The notes below the pieces were generated by a model. The model worked only from the letters and a program-made list of their open reading frames with translations, was not told where the DNA came from and made no database searches. Both the position numbers and the translations under genes were made by a program. From Lentisphaeria bacterium (lineage in GTDB: Bacteria; Verrucomicrobiota; Lentisphaeria; Oligosphaerales; Oligosphaeraceae), in contig JAEEXV010000260.1 in assembly GCA_016287975.1 (NCBI GenBank), positions 1 through 7,280 on the forward strand: a DNA stretch of 7,280 bases, given 5' to 3'. Below are positions 1 through 5,831 of the stretch, piece by piece. The number at the start of each line of letters is the position of its first letter. Position 1 is the stretch's first letter.

Positions 1-43
1 CATAGCCAGGGGTGGAGGGCGCGTCAGCACCCGGAACCCCTGG
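1..43. repeat. Palindromic repeat, family A copy 1
   Basis: The first 22 bases recur exactly at 89-110. This copy carries a perfect 8-bp inverted repeat, CCAGGGGT (6-13) against ACCCCTGG (36-43), enclosing a 22-nt loop. The unit starts at or before the window edge, so its full length is not known. No open frame of coding character covers it. It looks like a dispersed, REP-like intergenic repeat, but its copy number elsewhere cannot be seen here. Confidence 0.7.
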
Positions 44-63
44 GGGCGGATGAAAAAACGATA

Positions 64-110
64 GGAGCCCCGTCAGGGGCGGGAGGAGCATAGCCAGGGG
101 TGGAGGGCGC
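64..110. repeat. Palindromic repeat, family A copy 2 with an adjoining short hairpin
   Basis: Positions 89-110 repeat 1-22 exactly, at a distance of 88 bases. The segment is preceded by a 5-bp hairpin, GCCCC (67-71), loop GTCA, GGGGC (76-80). Unlike copy 1, this copy has CCAGGGGT (94-101) but no ACCCCTGG partner downstream, so it appears truncated or interrupted just before the family B repeats begin. Confidence 0.65.
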
Positions 111-123
111 ACCTTCCTCCGCA

Positions 124-151
124 GTGCTGTGCCGCCGCATTCTTGCGGCGG
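124..151. repeat. Palindromic repeat, family B copy 1
   Basis: A 28-base sequence that is repeated exactly at 192-219. It contains a perfect 8-bp hairpin, CCGCCGCA (132-139), loop TTCT (140-143), TGCGGCGG (144-151), preceded by GTGCTGTG. No T-run follows on either strand, so it is not a classical intrinsic terminator, although a stem this GC-rich near the symporter stop could still protect or end a transcript. Confidence 0.75.
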
Positions 152-191
152 GAATTTACGCGCTGCCTGCGCCACACACCCATCCCCCGCG

Positions 192-219
192 GTGCTGTGC
201 CGCCGCATTCTTGCGGCGG
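192..219. repeat. Palindromic repeat, family B copy 2
   Basis: Exact second copy of 124-151, 68 bases further on, with the hairpin CCGCCGCA (200-207), TTCT, TGCGGCGG (212-219). It ends 23 bases before the symporter stop codon (which lies at 243-245 on the plus-strand numbering), so it would sit in the 3' untranslated part of the symporter mRNA. The short flanks, CCGC before and AA after, are also similar between the copies. Confidence 0.75.
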
Positions 220-242
220 AAACCAGCCCCTGTATTGGGCGG

Positions 243-2045
243 TCAGATTTTCAGGCGCCGCCACAGCGCCCAGGTGGCCGCGCCGGAGACGACGGCGACC
301 ACGGCCTGCACCGCGCAGGCGCACCAGCGCCCGAAGATCGCGTCCCCGGTGCCGATGAGCATCGCGTAGACGCAGAAGCACGCGGTGAGGCTGATGAGCA
401 CGCCCGGCCAGAGTTTTCCGTCGGCGTCGCCGAGTTCGACGCCCGCGGCCGCCGCGCGTCGGCGCACGGCGCGCCAGCCCCAGCCCGCGGGATTGAGTTT
501 GCGCACGAATGCGAACAGCACCTTGTCGTCGGTCTTCGGCCCCAGCAGCGCGGCCAGCACCCAGCACACCGTCGTCAGCGCCACCGCGTAGATCATCCGT
601 TCGCTGCCGGAAAGCGCCCAGTTCGGGAAGATCTTCGGGTGAATCAGGTTGAAATAGACCGAGAAGCAGAACGACGAGACCATCGCCGTCACCTCCGCCG
701 CCGCATTGATGCGCCACCAGAACCAGCGCACCATGAACAGCAGCCCCGTCCCCGCGCCGATGGAGAGCATCAGGTTGAAGTTTCCCATCGCGCTCTCCAT
801 GAACAGCGACAGCACGCCCGAGATCGCCATCAGCACCACCGTGCTCACCCGCCCCATGTTCACCAGGCTCCGTTCCGACGCCTTCGGGTTCACGAAGCGC
901 CCGTAGAAGTCGTTGACCAGATAGCTCGCCCCCCAGTTCACCAGCGTCGACTGCGTCGAGATGTAGGCCGCCAGCAGCGAGGCCACCATCAGCCCGATCC
1001 ACCCCGCGGGCAGTTTCGTCAGCATCAGCGAATAGGCCACGTCGCTCTGGATCTGCCCTTCGGGGAGCACATTGCCCACCGCCGCGACCAGCGCCGCGCG
1101 GTCGGGATACAGGATCAGCGAGCAGAGCGCCACGATGATCCACGGCCACGGCCGCAGCGCATAGTGCGCGACATTGAAGAAGAGCGTCGCGCCGACCGCG
1201 TGCTTCTCGTCCTTCGCCGCCAGCATCCGCTGCACGATGAAGCCGCCGCCGCCAGGCTCCGAGCCTGGATACCAGACGCTCCACCAGACGACCGTGATCG
1301 GAATCAGGAACGACGCGATGAAGTCCGCCCGGTTCGACCAGCCCATCACCTCCGTCTTCCGCAGCAGTTCCGGCGTCGCGGAGAGTTTCTCGACGAGGCC
1401 GCTCATGCCGCCGACCTCGGGCAGCCGCAGCAGGATGATCGCCGCGCCGATCGACCCCGCCATCGACGCCAGGAACAGCACGAAGTCGCTCAGCAGCACC
1501 CCGCGCAGACCGCCCACCGCCGAGAAGACCGCGGTGATGACCATCGCCCCCAGGATGCTCTGCACTGGCGTCAGGTTCAGCATCGCCGCCCCGATCTTGA
1601 TCGCCGCCAGATTCACCGACGCCATCACGATCACGTTGAAGAACAGCCCCAGATAGACCGCGCGGAAGCCCCGCAGCAGCGCCGCCATCCTCCCGCTGTA
1701 GCGGATTTCATAGAACTCCAGGTCGGTCAGCGTCCCCGAACGCCGCCACAACTTCGCGTACAGGAAGACCGTCAGCATCCCCGAGGGCAGCATCGCCCAC
1801 CATTCCCAGTTCCCGAAGACCCCCTTCTCCCGCACAAAGTTCGTCACCAGGTTCGGCACATCCGTCGAGAAGGTCGTCGCCACCATCGAGAAGCCCAGCA
1901 GCCACCACGGCATGCTCCGCCCCCCGATGAAGAACTCCGCCATGCTCTTGCCCGCCAGCTTCGCCGCCGAAAGCCCGATCCCCAGCGTCACCGCAAAAAA
2001 CACCCCGACTATCGCCCAGTCCCAGGCCGTCAAATTCAGCATCAT
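243..2045 (-). CDS. Sodium/solute symporter (SSS family), substrate unknown
   Basis: A 600-residue inner-membrane transporter of the SSS (SLC5-like, LeuT-fold) family, which couples Na+ influx to uptake of a small solute. About 13-15 hydrophobic segments run from residue 10 to 597. The TM1-like block M-V-A-T-T-F-S-T-D-V-P-N (54-65) and the TM8-like block Y-I-S-T-Q-S-T-L-V-N (361-370) occupy the Na2-site regions; S363 and T364 align by eye with the two Na2 serines of vSGLT. A W-Y-P-G-S-E-P-G-G-G-G stretch (258-268) and A-L-R-P-W-P-W (296-302) mark the subfamily. The start is chosen because AAAGGAGT (plus-strand 2055-2062) lies 9 nt upstream; a second ATG follows directly. The exonuclease gene ends 54 nt upstream on the same strand, so co-transcription is possible. 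No catabolic neighbour points to the substrate (sugar, amino acid, sialic acid and others are all possible). Confidence 0.93.
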   Translation of the reverse strand: MMLNLTAWDWAIVGVFFAVTLGIGLSAAKLAGKSMAEFFIGGRSMPWWLLGFSMVATTFSTDVPNLVTNFVREKGVFGNWEWWAMLPSGMLTVFLYAKLWRRSGTLTDLEFYEIRYSGRMAALLRGFRAVYLGLFFNVIVMASVNLAAIKIGAAMLNLTPVQSILGAMVITAVFSAVGGLRGVLLSDFVLFLASMAGSIGAAIILLRLPEVGGMSGLVEKLSATPELLRKTEVMGWSNRADFIASFLIPITVVWWSVWYPGSEPGGGGFIVQRMLAAKDEKHAVGATLFFNVAHYALRPWPWIIVALCSLILYPDRAALVAAVGNVLPEGQIQSDVAYSLMLTKLPAGWIGLMVASLLAAYISTQSTLVNWGASYLVNDFYGRFVNPKASERSLVNMGRVSTVVLMAISGVLSLFMESAMGNFNLMLSIGAGTGLLFMVRWFWWRINAAAEVTAMVSSFCFSVYFNLIHPKIFPNWALSGSERMIYAVALTTVCWVLAALLGPKTDDKVLFAFVRKLNPAGWGWRAVRRRAAAAGVELGDADGKLWPGVLISLTACFCVYAMLIGTGDAIFGRWCACAVQAVVAVVSGAATWALWRRLKI

Positions 2046-2065
2046 CGCTTCCAGACTCCTTTCAT
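2042..2065 (-). CDS. Possible 7-codon leader ORF coupled to the symporter
   Basis: A minus-strand ATG at 2065-2063 opens a tiny frame, M-K-G-V-W-K-R-stop. Its TGA (2044-2042) overlaps both consecutive ATG codons of the symporter (ATGATG), the geometry of translational coupling. A very purine-rich stretch, GGGGGAGGG (minus strand of 2069-2077), lies 3-4 nt before its ATG, stronger though closer than usual. The symporter's own AAAGGAGT lies inside the mini-ORF. It could be a regulatory leader peptide or chance; nothing in the peptide suggests a known attenuator. Confidence 0.25.
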   Translation of the reverse strand: MKGVWKR

Positions 2066-2099
2066 TGTCCCTCCCCCTCGCACTTGATGATTCGCCCTC

Positions 2100-2633
2100 T
2101 CAGTCAGACGAAATGAAATGCCGCCGCAGCCCATCGGGAATGCCCGTGCGCGCGACGATCCCCGCGCACGCCGCCGCGTCCTCCAGCGCGTCGTGGTGCC
2201 GAAAGACGATGCCAAAGCGCGCCGCCATCTCATCCAGCGAATGCGACGACATCTCAGGATAGAGCCGACGGCTGACCAGCACGCTGTCCGTGTAGTCGAA
2301 CTCCACTGGCGGCAGCCCGTACAACTCCAGCGCGCTCCGCAGATGCCCCAGGTCAAACGGCGCATTGTGGATCACCACGCACTCCGCCGACAGCAGCATC
2401 CCCCGCAATTCCTCCCACACGCACGGAAACTCGGGACAGCCGCGCACATCCCAGAAATGCAGCCCGTGGATCGCCGTGAAGTCAGGACGCATCCAGCGCC
2501 GTCCCGCAGGCGGGCACACCAGCCACTCGCGGCTCGACGAAACCACCCCGTCCTCCAGCACCGCGCAGCCAACCGCGCAGATGCTCCCACGCCTCTCATT
2601 CGCCGTCTCAAAGTCCAGTCCCGCCAACTTCAT
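2100..2633 (-). CDS. DEDDh 3'-5' exonuclease (DnaQ / RNase T-like)
   Basis: A 177-residue single-domain exonuclease of the DnaQ superfamily, which removes nucleotides from 3' ends by two-metal-ion catalysis. All catalytic blocks are present: Exo I L-D-F-E-T-A with D7 and E9, Exo II H-N-A-P-F-D with D94, and Exo III H-H-D-A-L-E-D with H147 and D152, making it the DEDDh type. An A-I-H-G-L block (54-58) is also typical. There is no polymerase, helicase or BRCT domain, so it is a stand-alone nuclease for repair or RNA/DNA trimming rather than a clear replicative epsilon subunit. The frame stays open upstream to 2750, but family members usually begin about five residues before D-F-E-T, so ATG 2633 is preferred, with GGGAG 11 nt upstream. 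ATG 2675, with AAGAGG 5 nt upstream, is a real alternative (191 residues). The symporter lies 54 nt downstream. Confidence 0.86.
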   Translation of the reverse strand: MKLAGLDFETANERRGSICAVGCAVLEDGVVSSSREWLVCPPAGRRWMRPDFTAIHGLHFWDVRGCPEFPCVWEELRGMLLSAECVVIHNAPFDLGHLRSALELYGLPPVEFDYTDSVLVSRRLYPEMSSHSLDEMAARFGIVFRHHDALEDAAACAGIVARTGIPDGLRRHFISSD

Positions 2634-2936
2634 GCCTGAGTGCTCTCCCAGTCTGTGTCCTTCCCCCCTCGTCATGCATCCCTCTTCAGCAACCGACATG
2701 CCAGATGGCGATTCCGTGCGTAAAATAACCCATCTTCCAACGACCGCCACCTGTTGCGCTCACAATTTGAACAAGCCCGGCAAATATTGCGAGACCCGAA
2801 TGCTTTTTGCACGGGACGACGCGGCGTCCCCCGAATTCCAGGCGCACGGGCGGATAAAATCCTGCAAAAAATGCCGATGGCGATTTGCAATCTGGGAAAG
2901 CGGCAATATCTTATGCGCACTTTCCAGATGAGATAC
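2634..2936. other. Intergenic region between exonuclease and tRNA-Gly
   Basis: No convincing gene is seen in these 303 bases. The right part holds the tRNA promoter (2885-2912). The left part must hold the minus-strand promoter for the exonuclease; a TATTTT (minus strand of 2722-2727) could be its -10 box, but no good -35 lies at the right distance. A 6-bp hairpin, GGGACG (2813-2818) with CGTCCC (2825-2830), stands in the middle without a T-run. The segment is more AT-rich than the flanking genes. Confidence 0.6.
2885..2912 (+). promoter_or_regulatory. Sigma70-type promoter of tRNA-Gly
   Basis: TTGCAA (2885-2890) and TATCTT (2907-2912) are separated by 16 nt. Transcription would begin near 2919, giving a leader of about 18 nt before the tRNA. 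The call is strengthened by a near-copy ahead of the fadL-like gene: TTGCAATCT, 13 variable bases, then TATCTTAT, in the same order and spacing. Confidence 0.6.
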
Positions 2937-3012
2937 GCGGGCGTAGCTCAGTTGGTAGAGCGCCACCTTGCCAAGGTGGCTGTCGACGGTTCGAGTCCGT
3001 TCGCCCGCTCCA
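2937..3012 (+). tRNA. tRNA-Gly (anticodon GCC)
   Basis: A complete cloverleaf can be drawn. The acceptor stem is GCGGGCG (2937-2943) with CGCCCGC (3002-3008). The D stem is GCTC (2946-2949) with GAGC (2958-2961). The anticodon stem is CCACC (2963-2967) with GGTGG (2975-2979), around the loop TTGCCAA, so the anticodon GCC is at 2970-2972 and reads GGC/GGT glycine codons. The variable loop has 5 nt. The T stem is GACGG (2985-2989) with CCGTT (2997-3001) around TTCGAGT, with one G-U pair. Discriminator T3009 is usual for bacterial tRNA-Gly, and the CCA end is encoded (3010-3012). It is a single gene with its own promoter and terminator. Confidence 0.98.
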
Positions 3013-3020
3013 TGGATTTC

Positions 3021-3059
3021 ACGGCCGCCTGGCTCCACGCCAGGCGGCCGTTTTGTTTT
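3021..3059 (+). terminator. Rho-independent terminator of tRNA-Gly
   Basis: A perfect 12-bp GC-rich stem, CGGCCGCCTGGC (3022-3033) with GCCAGGCGGCCG (3039-3050), extended by A3021-T3051, closes a 5-nt loop TCCAC. TTTTGTTTT (3051-3059) follows. It starts 9 nt after the tRNA CCA and ends 11 nt before the convergent clpB stop codon. On the minus strand the hairpin is followed by GTGAAATCC, so it is not an obvious terminator for clpB. Confidence 0.93.
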
Positions 3060-3070
3060 CCCCCCACCGC

Positions 3071-5659
3071 CTACTGCGGCTTGCGCACGTCGAAGGTGAA
3101 CTCGCGCCTGCCGCCGTCATAGCCCGCCACGATGGTGTCGCCATCGACGGCCTTGCCGCCCAGCAGGATCACGGAGAGCGGGTTCTCGATGCGGTTGATG
3201 ATCACGCGCTTGAGCGGGCGCGCGCCGTAGACGGGGTCGTAGCCCTCGTCGGCGACGGCCTGGCACGCCTCGGGCGTGACTTCCAGATGGAGGCGCATCC
3301 CCTCGACGCGCTTCGCGAGCGCCGCCAGCTGCAGTTTCACGATGGAGGCGATCTGCTCCTTCTCCAGACGCCTGAAGAACACCGTCGCGTCCAGGCGGTT
3401 CAGGAACTCGGGGCGGAAGTGCCGCCGCAGCTGCGCCAGCACCGCCTCGCGCATCTTGTCGAAGTCCTGGTCGCCCGCCTCGATGATCTCCTGCGAGCCC
3501 AGGTTCGAGGTGAGGATGATGACGGTGTTCTTGAAGTCCACCACCCGCCCCTGCGAATCGGTGAGCCGCCCGTCGTCAAGCACCTGCAGCAGGATGTTGA
3601 AGACATCGGGGTGCGCCTTCTCGATCTCGTCGAAGAGCACGACGCTGTAGGGACGCCGCCGCACCGCCTCGGTGAGCTGCCCGCCCTCGTCGTAGCCGAC
3701 GTATCCAGGAGGGGCCCCCACCAGCCGCGACACCGCGAACTTCTCCATGTATTCGGTCATGTCGATGCGGATCAGCGCCCGCTCGTCGTCGAAGAGCGAG
3801 GCCGCCAGCGTCTTGGCCAGTTCCGTCTTGCCGACCCCCGTCGGCCCCAGGAACAGGAACGACCCGATCGGACGGTTCGGATCCTGCAGCCCCGCGCGCG
3901 CCCGCTGGATCGCCTCCGCGACCGCGTTCACCGCCTCGTCCTGCCCGATCACCCGCGCGTGCAGCGTCTGCGGCAGCTGCAGCAGCTTTTCGCGCTCGCC
4001 CTGCATCAACTTCGCGACGGGAATGTGCGTCCAGCGCGAGATGATGCCAGCGATGTCGTCCTCGCCGACCTCCTGGCGAAGCATCACGCCTTCGCCCTCC
4101 TCCGCGCGCTGCTCCGCCTCCAGCTGGCGCCGCAGCCCGGGGATGGTCTGGTTCTGCAGTTCGCCCGCCCGCGCGTAGTCCGCCTGCCGCATCGCCTCCT
4201 CCAACTGGTGCTGCGCCAGTTCAATCGCCTCGCGCAGGCTGCGCACCTTCTCGACCGAGGCCTTCTCCTGCTCCCAACGCCGCTGCAGCTCGTCCGCCTT
4301 GCGCGAGACCTCCTTCAACTCCTCCTCCAACTTGGCGACGCGCTCTTTGGCGGCGTCATCGTCGTCCTTGCGCAGCCCCGTCAACTCGATCTCGATCTGG
4401 GTGCGGCGCCGCACCGCCTCGTCCAGCGCGACGGGGCGCGAATCGATCTCGGTGCGGAGTTTCGCGGCCGCCTCGTCGACCAGGTCGATGGCCTTGTCGG
4501 GCAGGAAGCGGTCAGGCAGATAGCGGTCGGAGAGCACCGCCGCCGAGACCAGCGCCGAATCGCAGATGCGCACGCCGTGGTGCGTCTCGTAGCGGTCGCG
4601 CAGGCCGCGCAGGATCGAAATCGTGTCCTCGACCGAGGGCGGCGCCACCAGCACCGTCTGGAAACGCCGCTCCAGCGCCGCGTCCTTCTCGATGTATTTG
4701 CGGTATTCGTTCAGGGTGGTCGCGCCGATGCAGTGCAGTTCTCCGCGCGCCAGCATCGGCTTCAGCAGATTGCTGGCGTCCATCGAGCCCTCCGAGGCTC
4801 CCGCGCCGACCACCGTGTGCAGCTCGTCGATGAAGAGGATGATCTGCCCGTCCGACTTCACGACCTCGTTCAGCACCGCCTTCAGGCGCTCCTCGAACTC
4901 GCCGCGGTACTTGGCCCCCGCGATCAGCGCGCCCATGTCCAGCGCGATCAGCCGACGCTCCTTGAGCCCCTCGGGCACGTCCCCCGCCACGATCCGCCCC
5001 GCCAGCCCCTCCGCGATCGCCGTCTTGCCCACGCCAGGCTCGCCGATCAGCACGGGGTTGTTCTTGGTGCGCCGCGACAGGATCTGCATCACGCGACGGA
5101 TCTCCTCGTCGCGCCCGATCACGGGGTCGAGTTTGTTCTGGCGCGCCAGCGCCGTCAGGTCCTTGCCGTATTTGCCCAGGGCGTCGTACGTGGTGTCGGG
5201 ATCCTCGCTGGTCACCCGCTGGTTGCCGCGCAGTTCCTTGATCGCGTTCAGCAGCGCCTCCTTGCTCACGCCGTGCGCCTGCAGCAGCTTCGCCGCCTCG
5301 CCGCCGCTGTCGAACAGCCCCAGCAGCAGATGCTCGACGCTCAGATAGTCGTCCTTGAACAACTCCCGATACTGCTCCGCCGACGCCAGGATCCGATTCC
5401 CCTCCGCCCCCAGGAACACCTGCCCGACATCCCCCGTCACATGCGGCAGTTTCGCCAGCGCGTTGTCCACCTCGGGCAGCAGCGCCTTCGCGTCCCGCCC
5501 CAGGCGCTGCAGCACCCCCGTCGCGATCCCGTTCTCCTGCCGCAGCATCGCCGAAAGCAGATGCAGCCCGCTCAATTCCTGCTGGCTCAACTTCGCCGCC
5601 AACTGCTGCGCCTCGCCAATGATCTCCCGAGTCTTCACCGTCAATTTGTCGTAGTTCAT
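3071..5659 (-). CDS. clpB: ATP-dependent disaggregase ClpB
   Basis: A Hsp100 AAA+ chaperone of 862 residues (E. coli ClpB has 857). It forms cytoplasmic hexamers that thread aggregated proteins through the central pore together with DnaK/DnaJ/GrpE. The N-terminal Clp domain spans about 1-145. NBD1 has Walker A G-E-P-G-V-G-K-T (206-213), pore-loop K-Y-R-G (250-253) and Walker B I-L-F-I-D-E (274-279). The coiled-coil M domain is about 400-525 and is rich in E, K and R; it separates ClpB from ClpA and ClpX. NBD2 has Walker A G-P-T-G-V-G-K-T (605-612), pore-loop G-Y-V-G (652-655), Walker B V-V-L-F-D-E (673-678), sensor T-S-N (717-719), arginine finger R755 and sensor-2 R814. All key residues are intact. 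There is no I/L-G-F/L loop for ClpP. The start is at 5659 because AAGGAGG lies 8 nt upstream; ATG 5665 would leave only 2 nt. Confidence 0.98.
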   Translation of the reverse strand: MNYDKLTVKTREIIGEAQQLAAKLSQQELSGLHLLSAMLRQENGIATGVLQRLGRDAKALLPEVDNALAKLPHVTGDVGQVFLGAEGNRILASAEQYRELFKDDYLSVEHLLLGLFDSGGEAAKLLQAHGVSKEALLNAIKELRGNQRVTSEDPDTTYDALGKYGKDLTALARQNKLDPVIGRDEEIRRVMQILSRRTKNNPVLIGEPGVGKTAIAEGLAGRIVAGDVPEGLKERRLIALDMGALIAGAKYRGEFEERLKAVLNEVVKSDGQIILFIDELHTVVGAGASEGSMDASNLLKPMLARGELHCIGATTLNEYRKYIEKDAALERRFQTVLVAPPSVEDTISILRGLRDRYETHHGVRICDSALVSAAVLSDRYLPDRFLPDKAIDLVDEAAAKLRTEIDSRPVALDEAVRRRTQIEIELTGLRKDDDDAAKERVAKLEEELKEVSRKADELQRRWEQEKASVEKVRSLREAIELAQHQLEEAMRQADYARAGELQNQTIPGLRRQLEAEQRAEEGEGVMLRQEVGEDDIAGIISRWTHIPVAKLMQGEREKLLQLPQTLHARVIGQDEAVNAVAEAIQRARAGLQDPNRPIGSFLFLGPTGVGKTELAKTLAASLFDDERALIRIDMTEYMEKFAVSRLVGAPPGYVGYDEGGQLTEAVRRRPYSVVLFDEIEKAHPDVFNILLQVLDDGRLTDSQGRVVDFKNTVIILTSNLGSQEIIEAGDQDFDKMREAVLAQLRRHFRPEFLNRLDATVFFRRLEKEQIASIVKLQLAALAKRVEGMRLHLEVTPEACQAVADEGYDPVYGARPLKRVIINRIENPLSVILLGGKAVDGDTIVAGYDGGRREFTFDVRKPQ

Positions 5660-5667
5660 AGTCATTG

Positions 5668-5674
5668 CCTCCTT
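5668..5674 (-). promoter_or_regulatory. Ribosome binding site that fixes the clpB start
   Basis: AAGGAGG (minus strand of 5668-5674) is a full Shine-Dalgarno match. It lies 8 nt from ATG 5659 but only 2 nt from ATG 5665, so the start giving M-N-Y-D-K-L is preferred. This also matches where E. coli ClpB begins (M-R-L-D-R-L). Confidence 0.85.
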
Positions 5675-5710
5675 GTAGTTCGCGTCGTTCAAGACACACT
5701 ATATTGCATA

Positions 5711-5726
5711 AGCATAACCCGTGCCA
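5711..5726 (-). promoter_or_regulatory. Sigma54-like -24/-12 promoter element before clpB
   Basis: The minus strand reads TGGCACGGGTTATGCT. Against the sigma54 consensus TGGCACG-N4-TTGCW it matches 11 of 12 fixed positions, with correct GG-to-GC spacing; the only change is A for the first T of TTGC. Transcription would start near 5700, about 40 nt before the clpB ATG. An alternative is a sigma70 -10 box TATAGT (minus strand of 5698-5703), but at 17 nt its -35 would be the poor TGGCAC. No CIRCE (HrcA) inverted repeat and no sigma32-type -35/-10 pair are visible. Confidence 0.45.
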
Positions 5727-5740
5727 TTCACATTCCGCAG

Positions 5741-5768
5741 GCGAAACGGGAACCACCCCCCGTTCCGC
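5741..5768. repeat. Imperfect inverted repeat in the clpB/phosphoesterase control region
   Basis: GCGAAACGGG (5741-5750) faces CCCGTTCCGC (5759-5768) across an 8-nt spacer, giving 10-nt arms with one mismatch. It lies 15 nt upstream of the sigma54-like element of clpB (about -41 to -68 from the predicted start) and ahead of the phosphoesterase on the other strand. A dimeric regulator could bind here. Its role is unknown. Confidence 0.45.
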
Positions 5769-5771
5769 CGC

Positions 5772-5783
5772 GTCAAATTGACA
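5772..5783 (+). promoter_or_regulatory. Possible -35 box and small palindrome before the phosphoesterase
   Basis: TTGACA (5778-5783) is a perfect -35 hexamer but has no good -10 at 16-18 nt (CCTACG, CTACGG or TACGGC). It overlaps an 11-bp perfect palindrome, GTCAA-A-TTGAC (5772-5782). If it is used, transcription would start near 5813, only about 20 nt before the chosen ATG. Confidence 0.25.
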
Positions 5784-5831
5784 CAGCGCCTGTCCCACCC
5801 CTACGGCCCCACCCGCACACTCCCCTCTCCC

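Noticed and set aside
1252..1268. Palindrome CCAGGCTCCGAGCCTGG inside the symporter gene, considered as a repeat insertion
   Set aside because: It encodes part of the conserved P-G-S-E-P-G-G block of this symporter subfamily in frame, so it is explained by coding constraint.
129..2087. A plus-strand open frame of about 650 codons antisense to the symporter
   Set aside because: The product is rich in Arg, His, Gln and Pro with no domain, starts within the family B repeat and mirrors the symporter codons.
2634..2750. Upstream extension of the exonuclease frame to 2750 (216 residues)
   Set aside because: The added residues show no domain and family members begin just before the D-F-E-T motif. 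ATG 2675 remains possible and is noted in the gene entry.
5213..5215. Internal GTG start in clpB at residue 149, the position used for the short ClpB form in E. coli
   Set aside because: The GTG codon is there, but the nearest purine-rich match (AAGGA) is 19 nt upstream, too far for initiation, so a short form is not supported.
5660..5740. CIRCE or sigma32 heat-shock site before clpB
   Set aside because: No TTAGCACTC-N9-GAGTGCTAA-type repeat is present. A CTTGAA occurs on the minus strand (5688-5693), but it lies inside the predicted leader and has no CCCCAT-type -10 at the right distance.
5721..5831. Upstream extension of the phosphoesterase to GTG 5721
   Set aside because: It would add 37 Arg/Pro-rich residues before the first membrane segment, has no ribosome binding site and overlaps the clpB promoter region.
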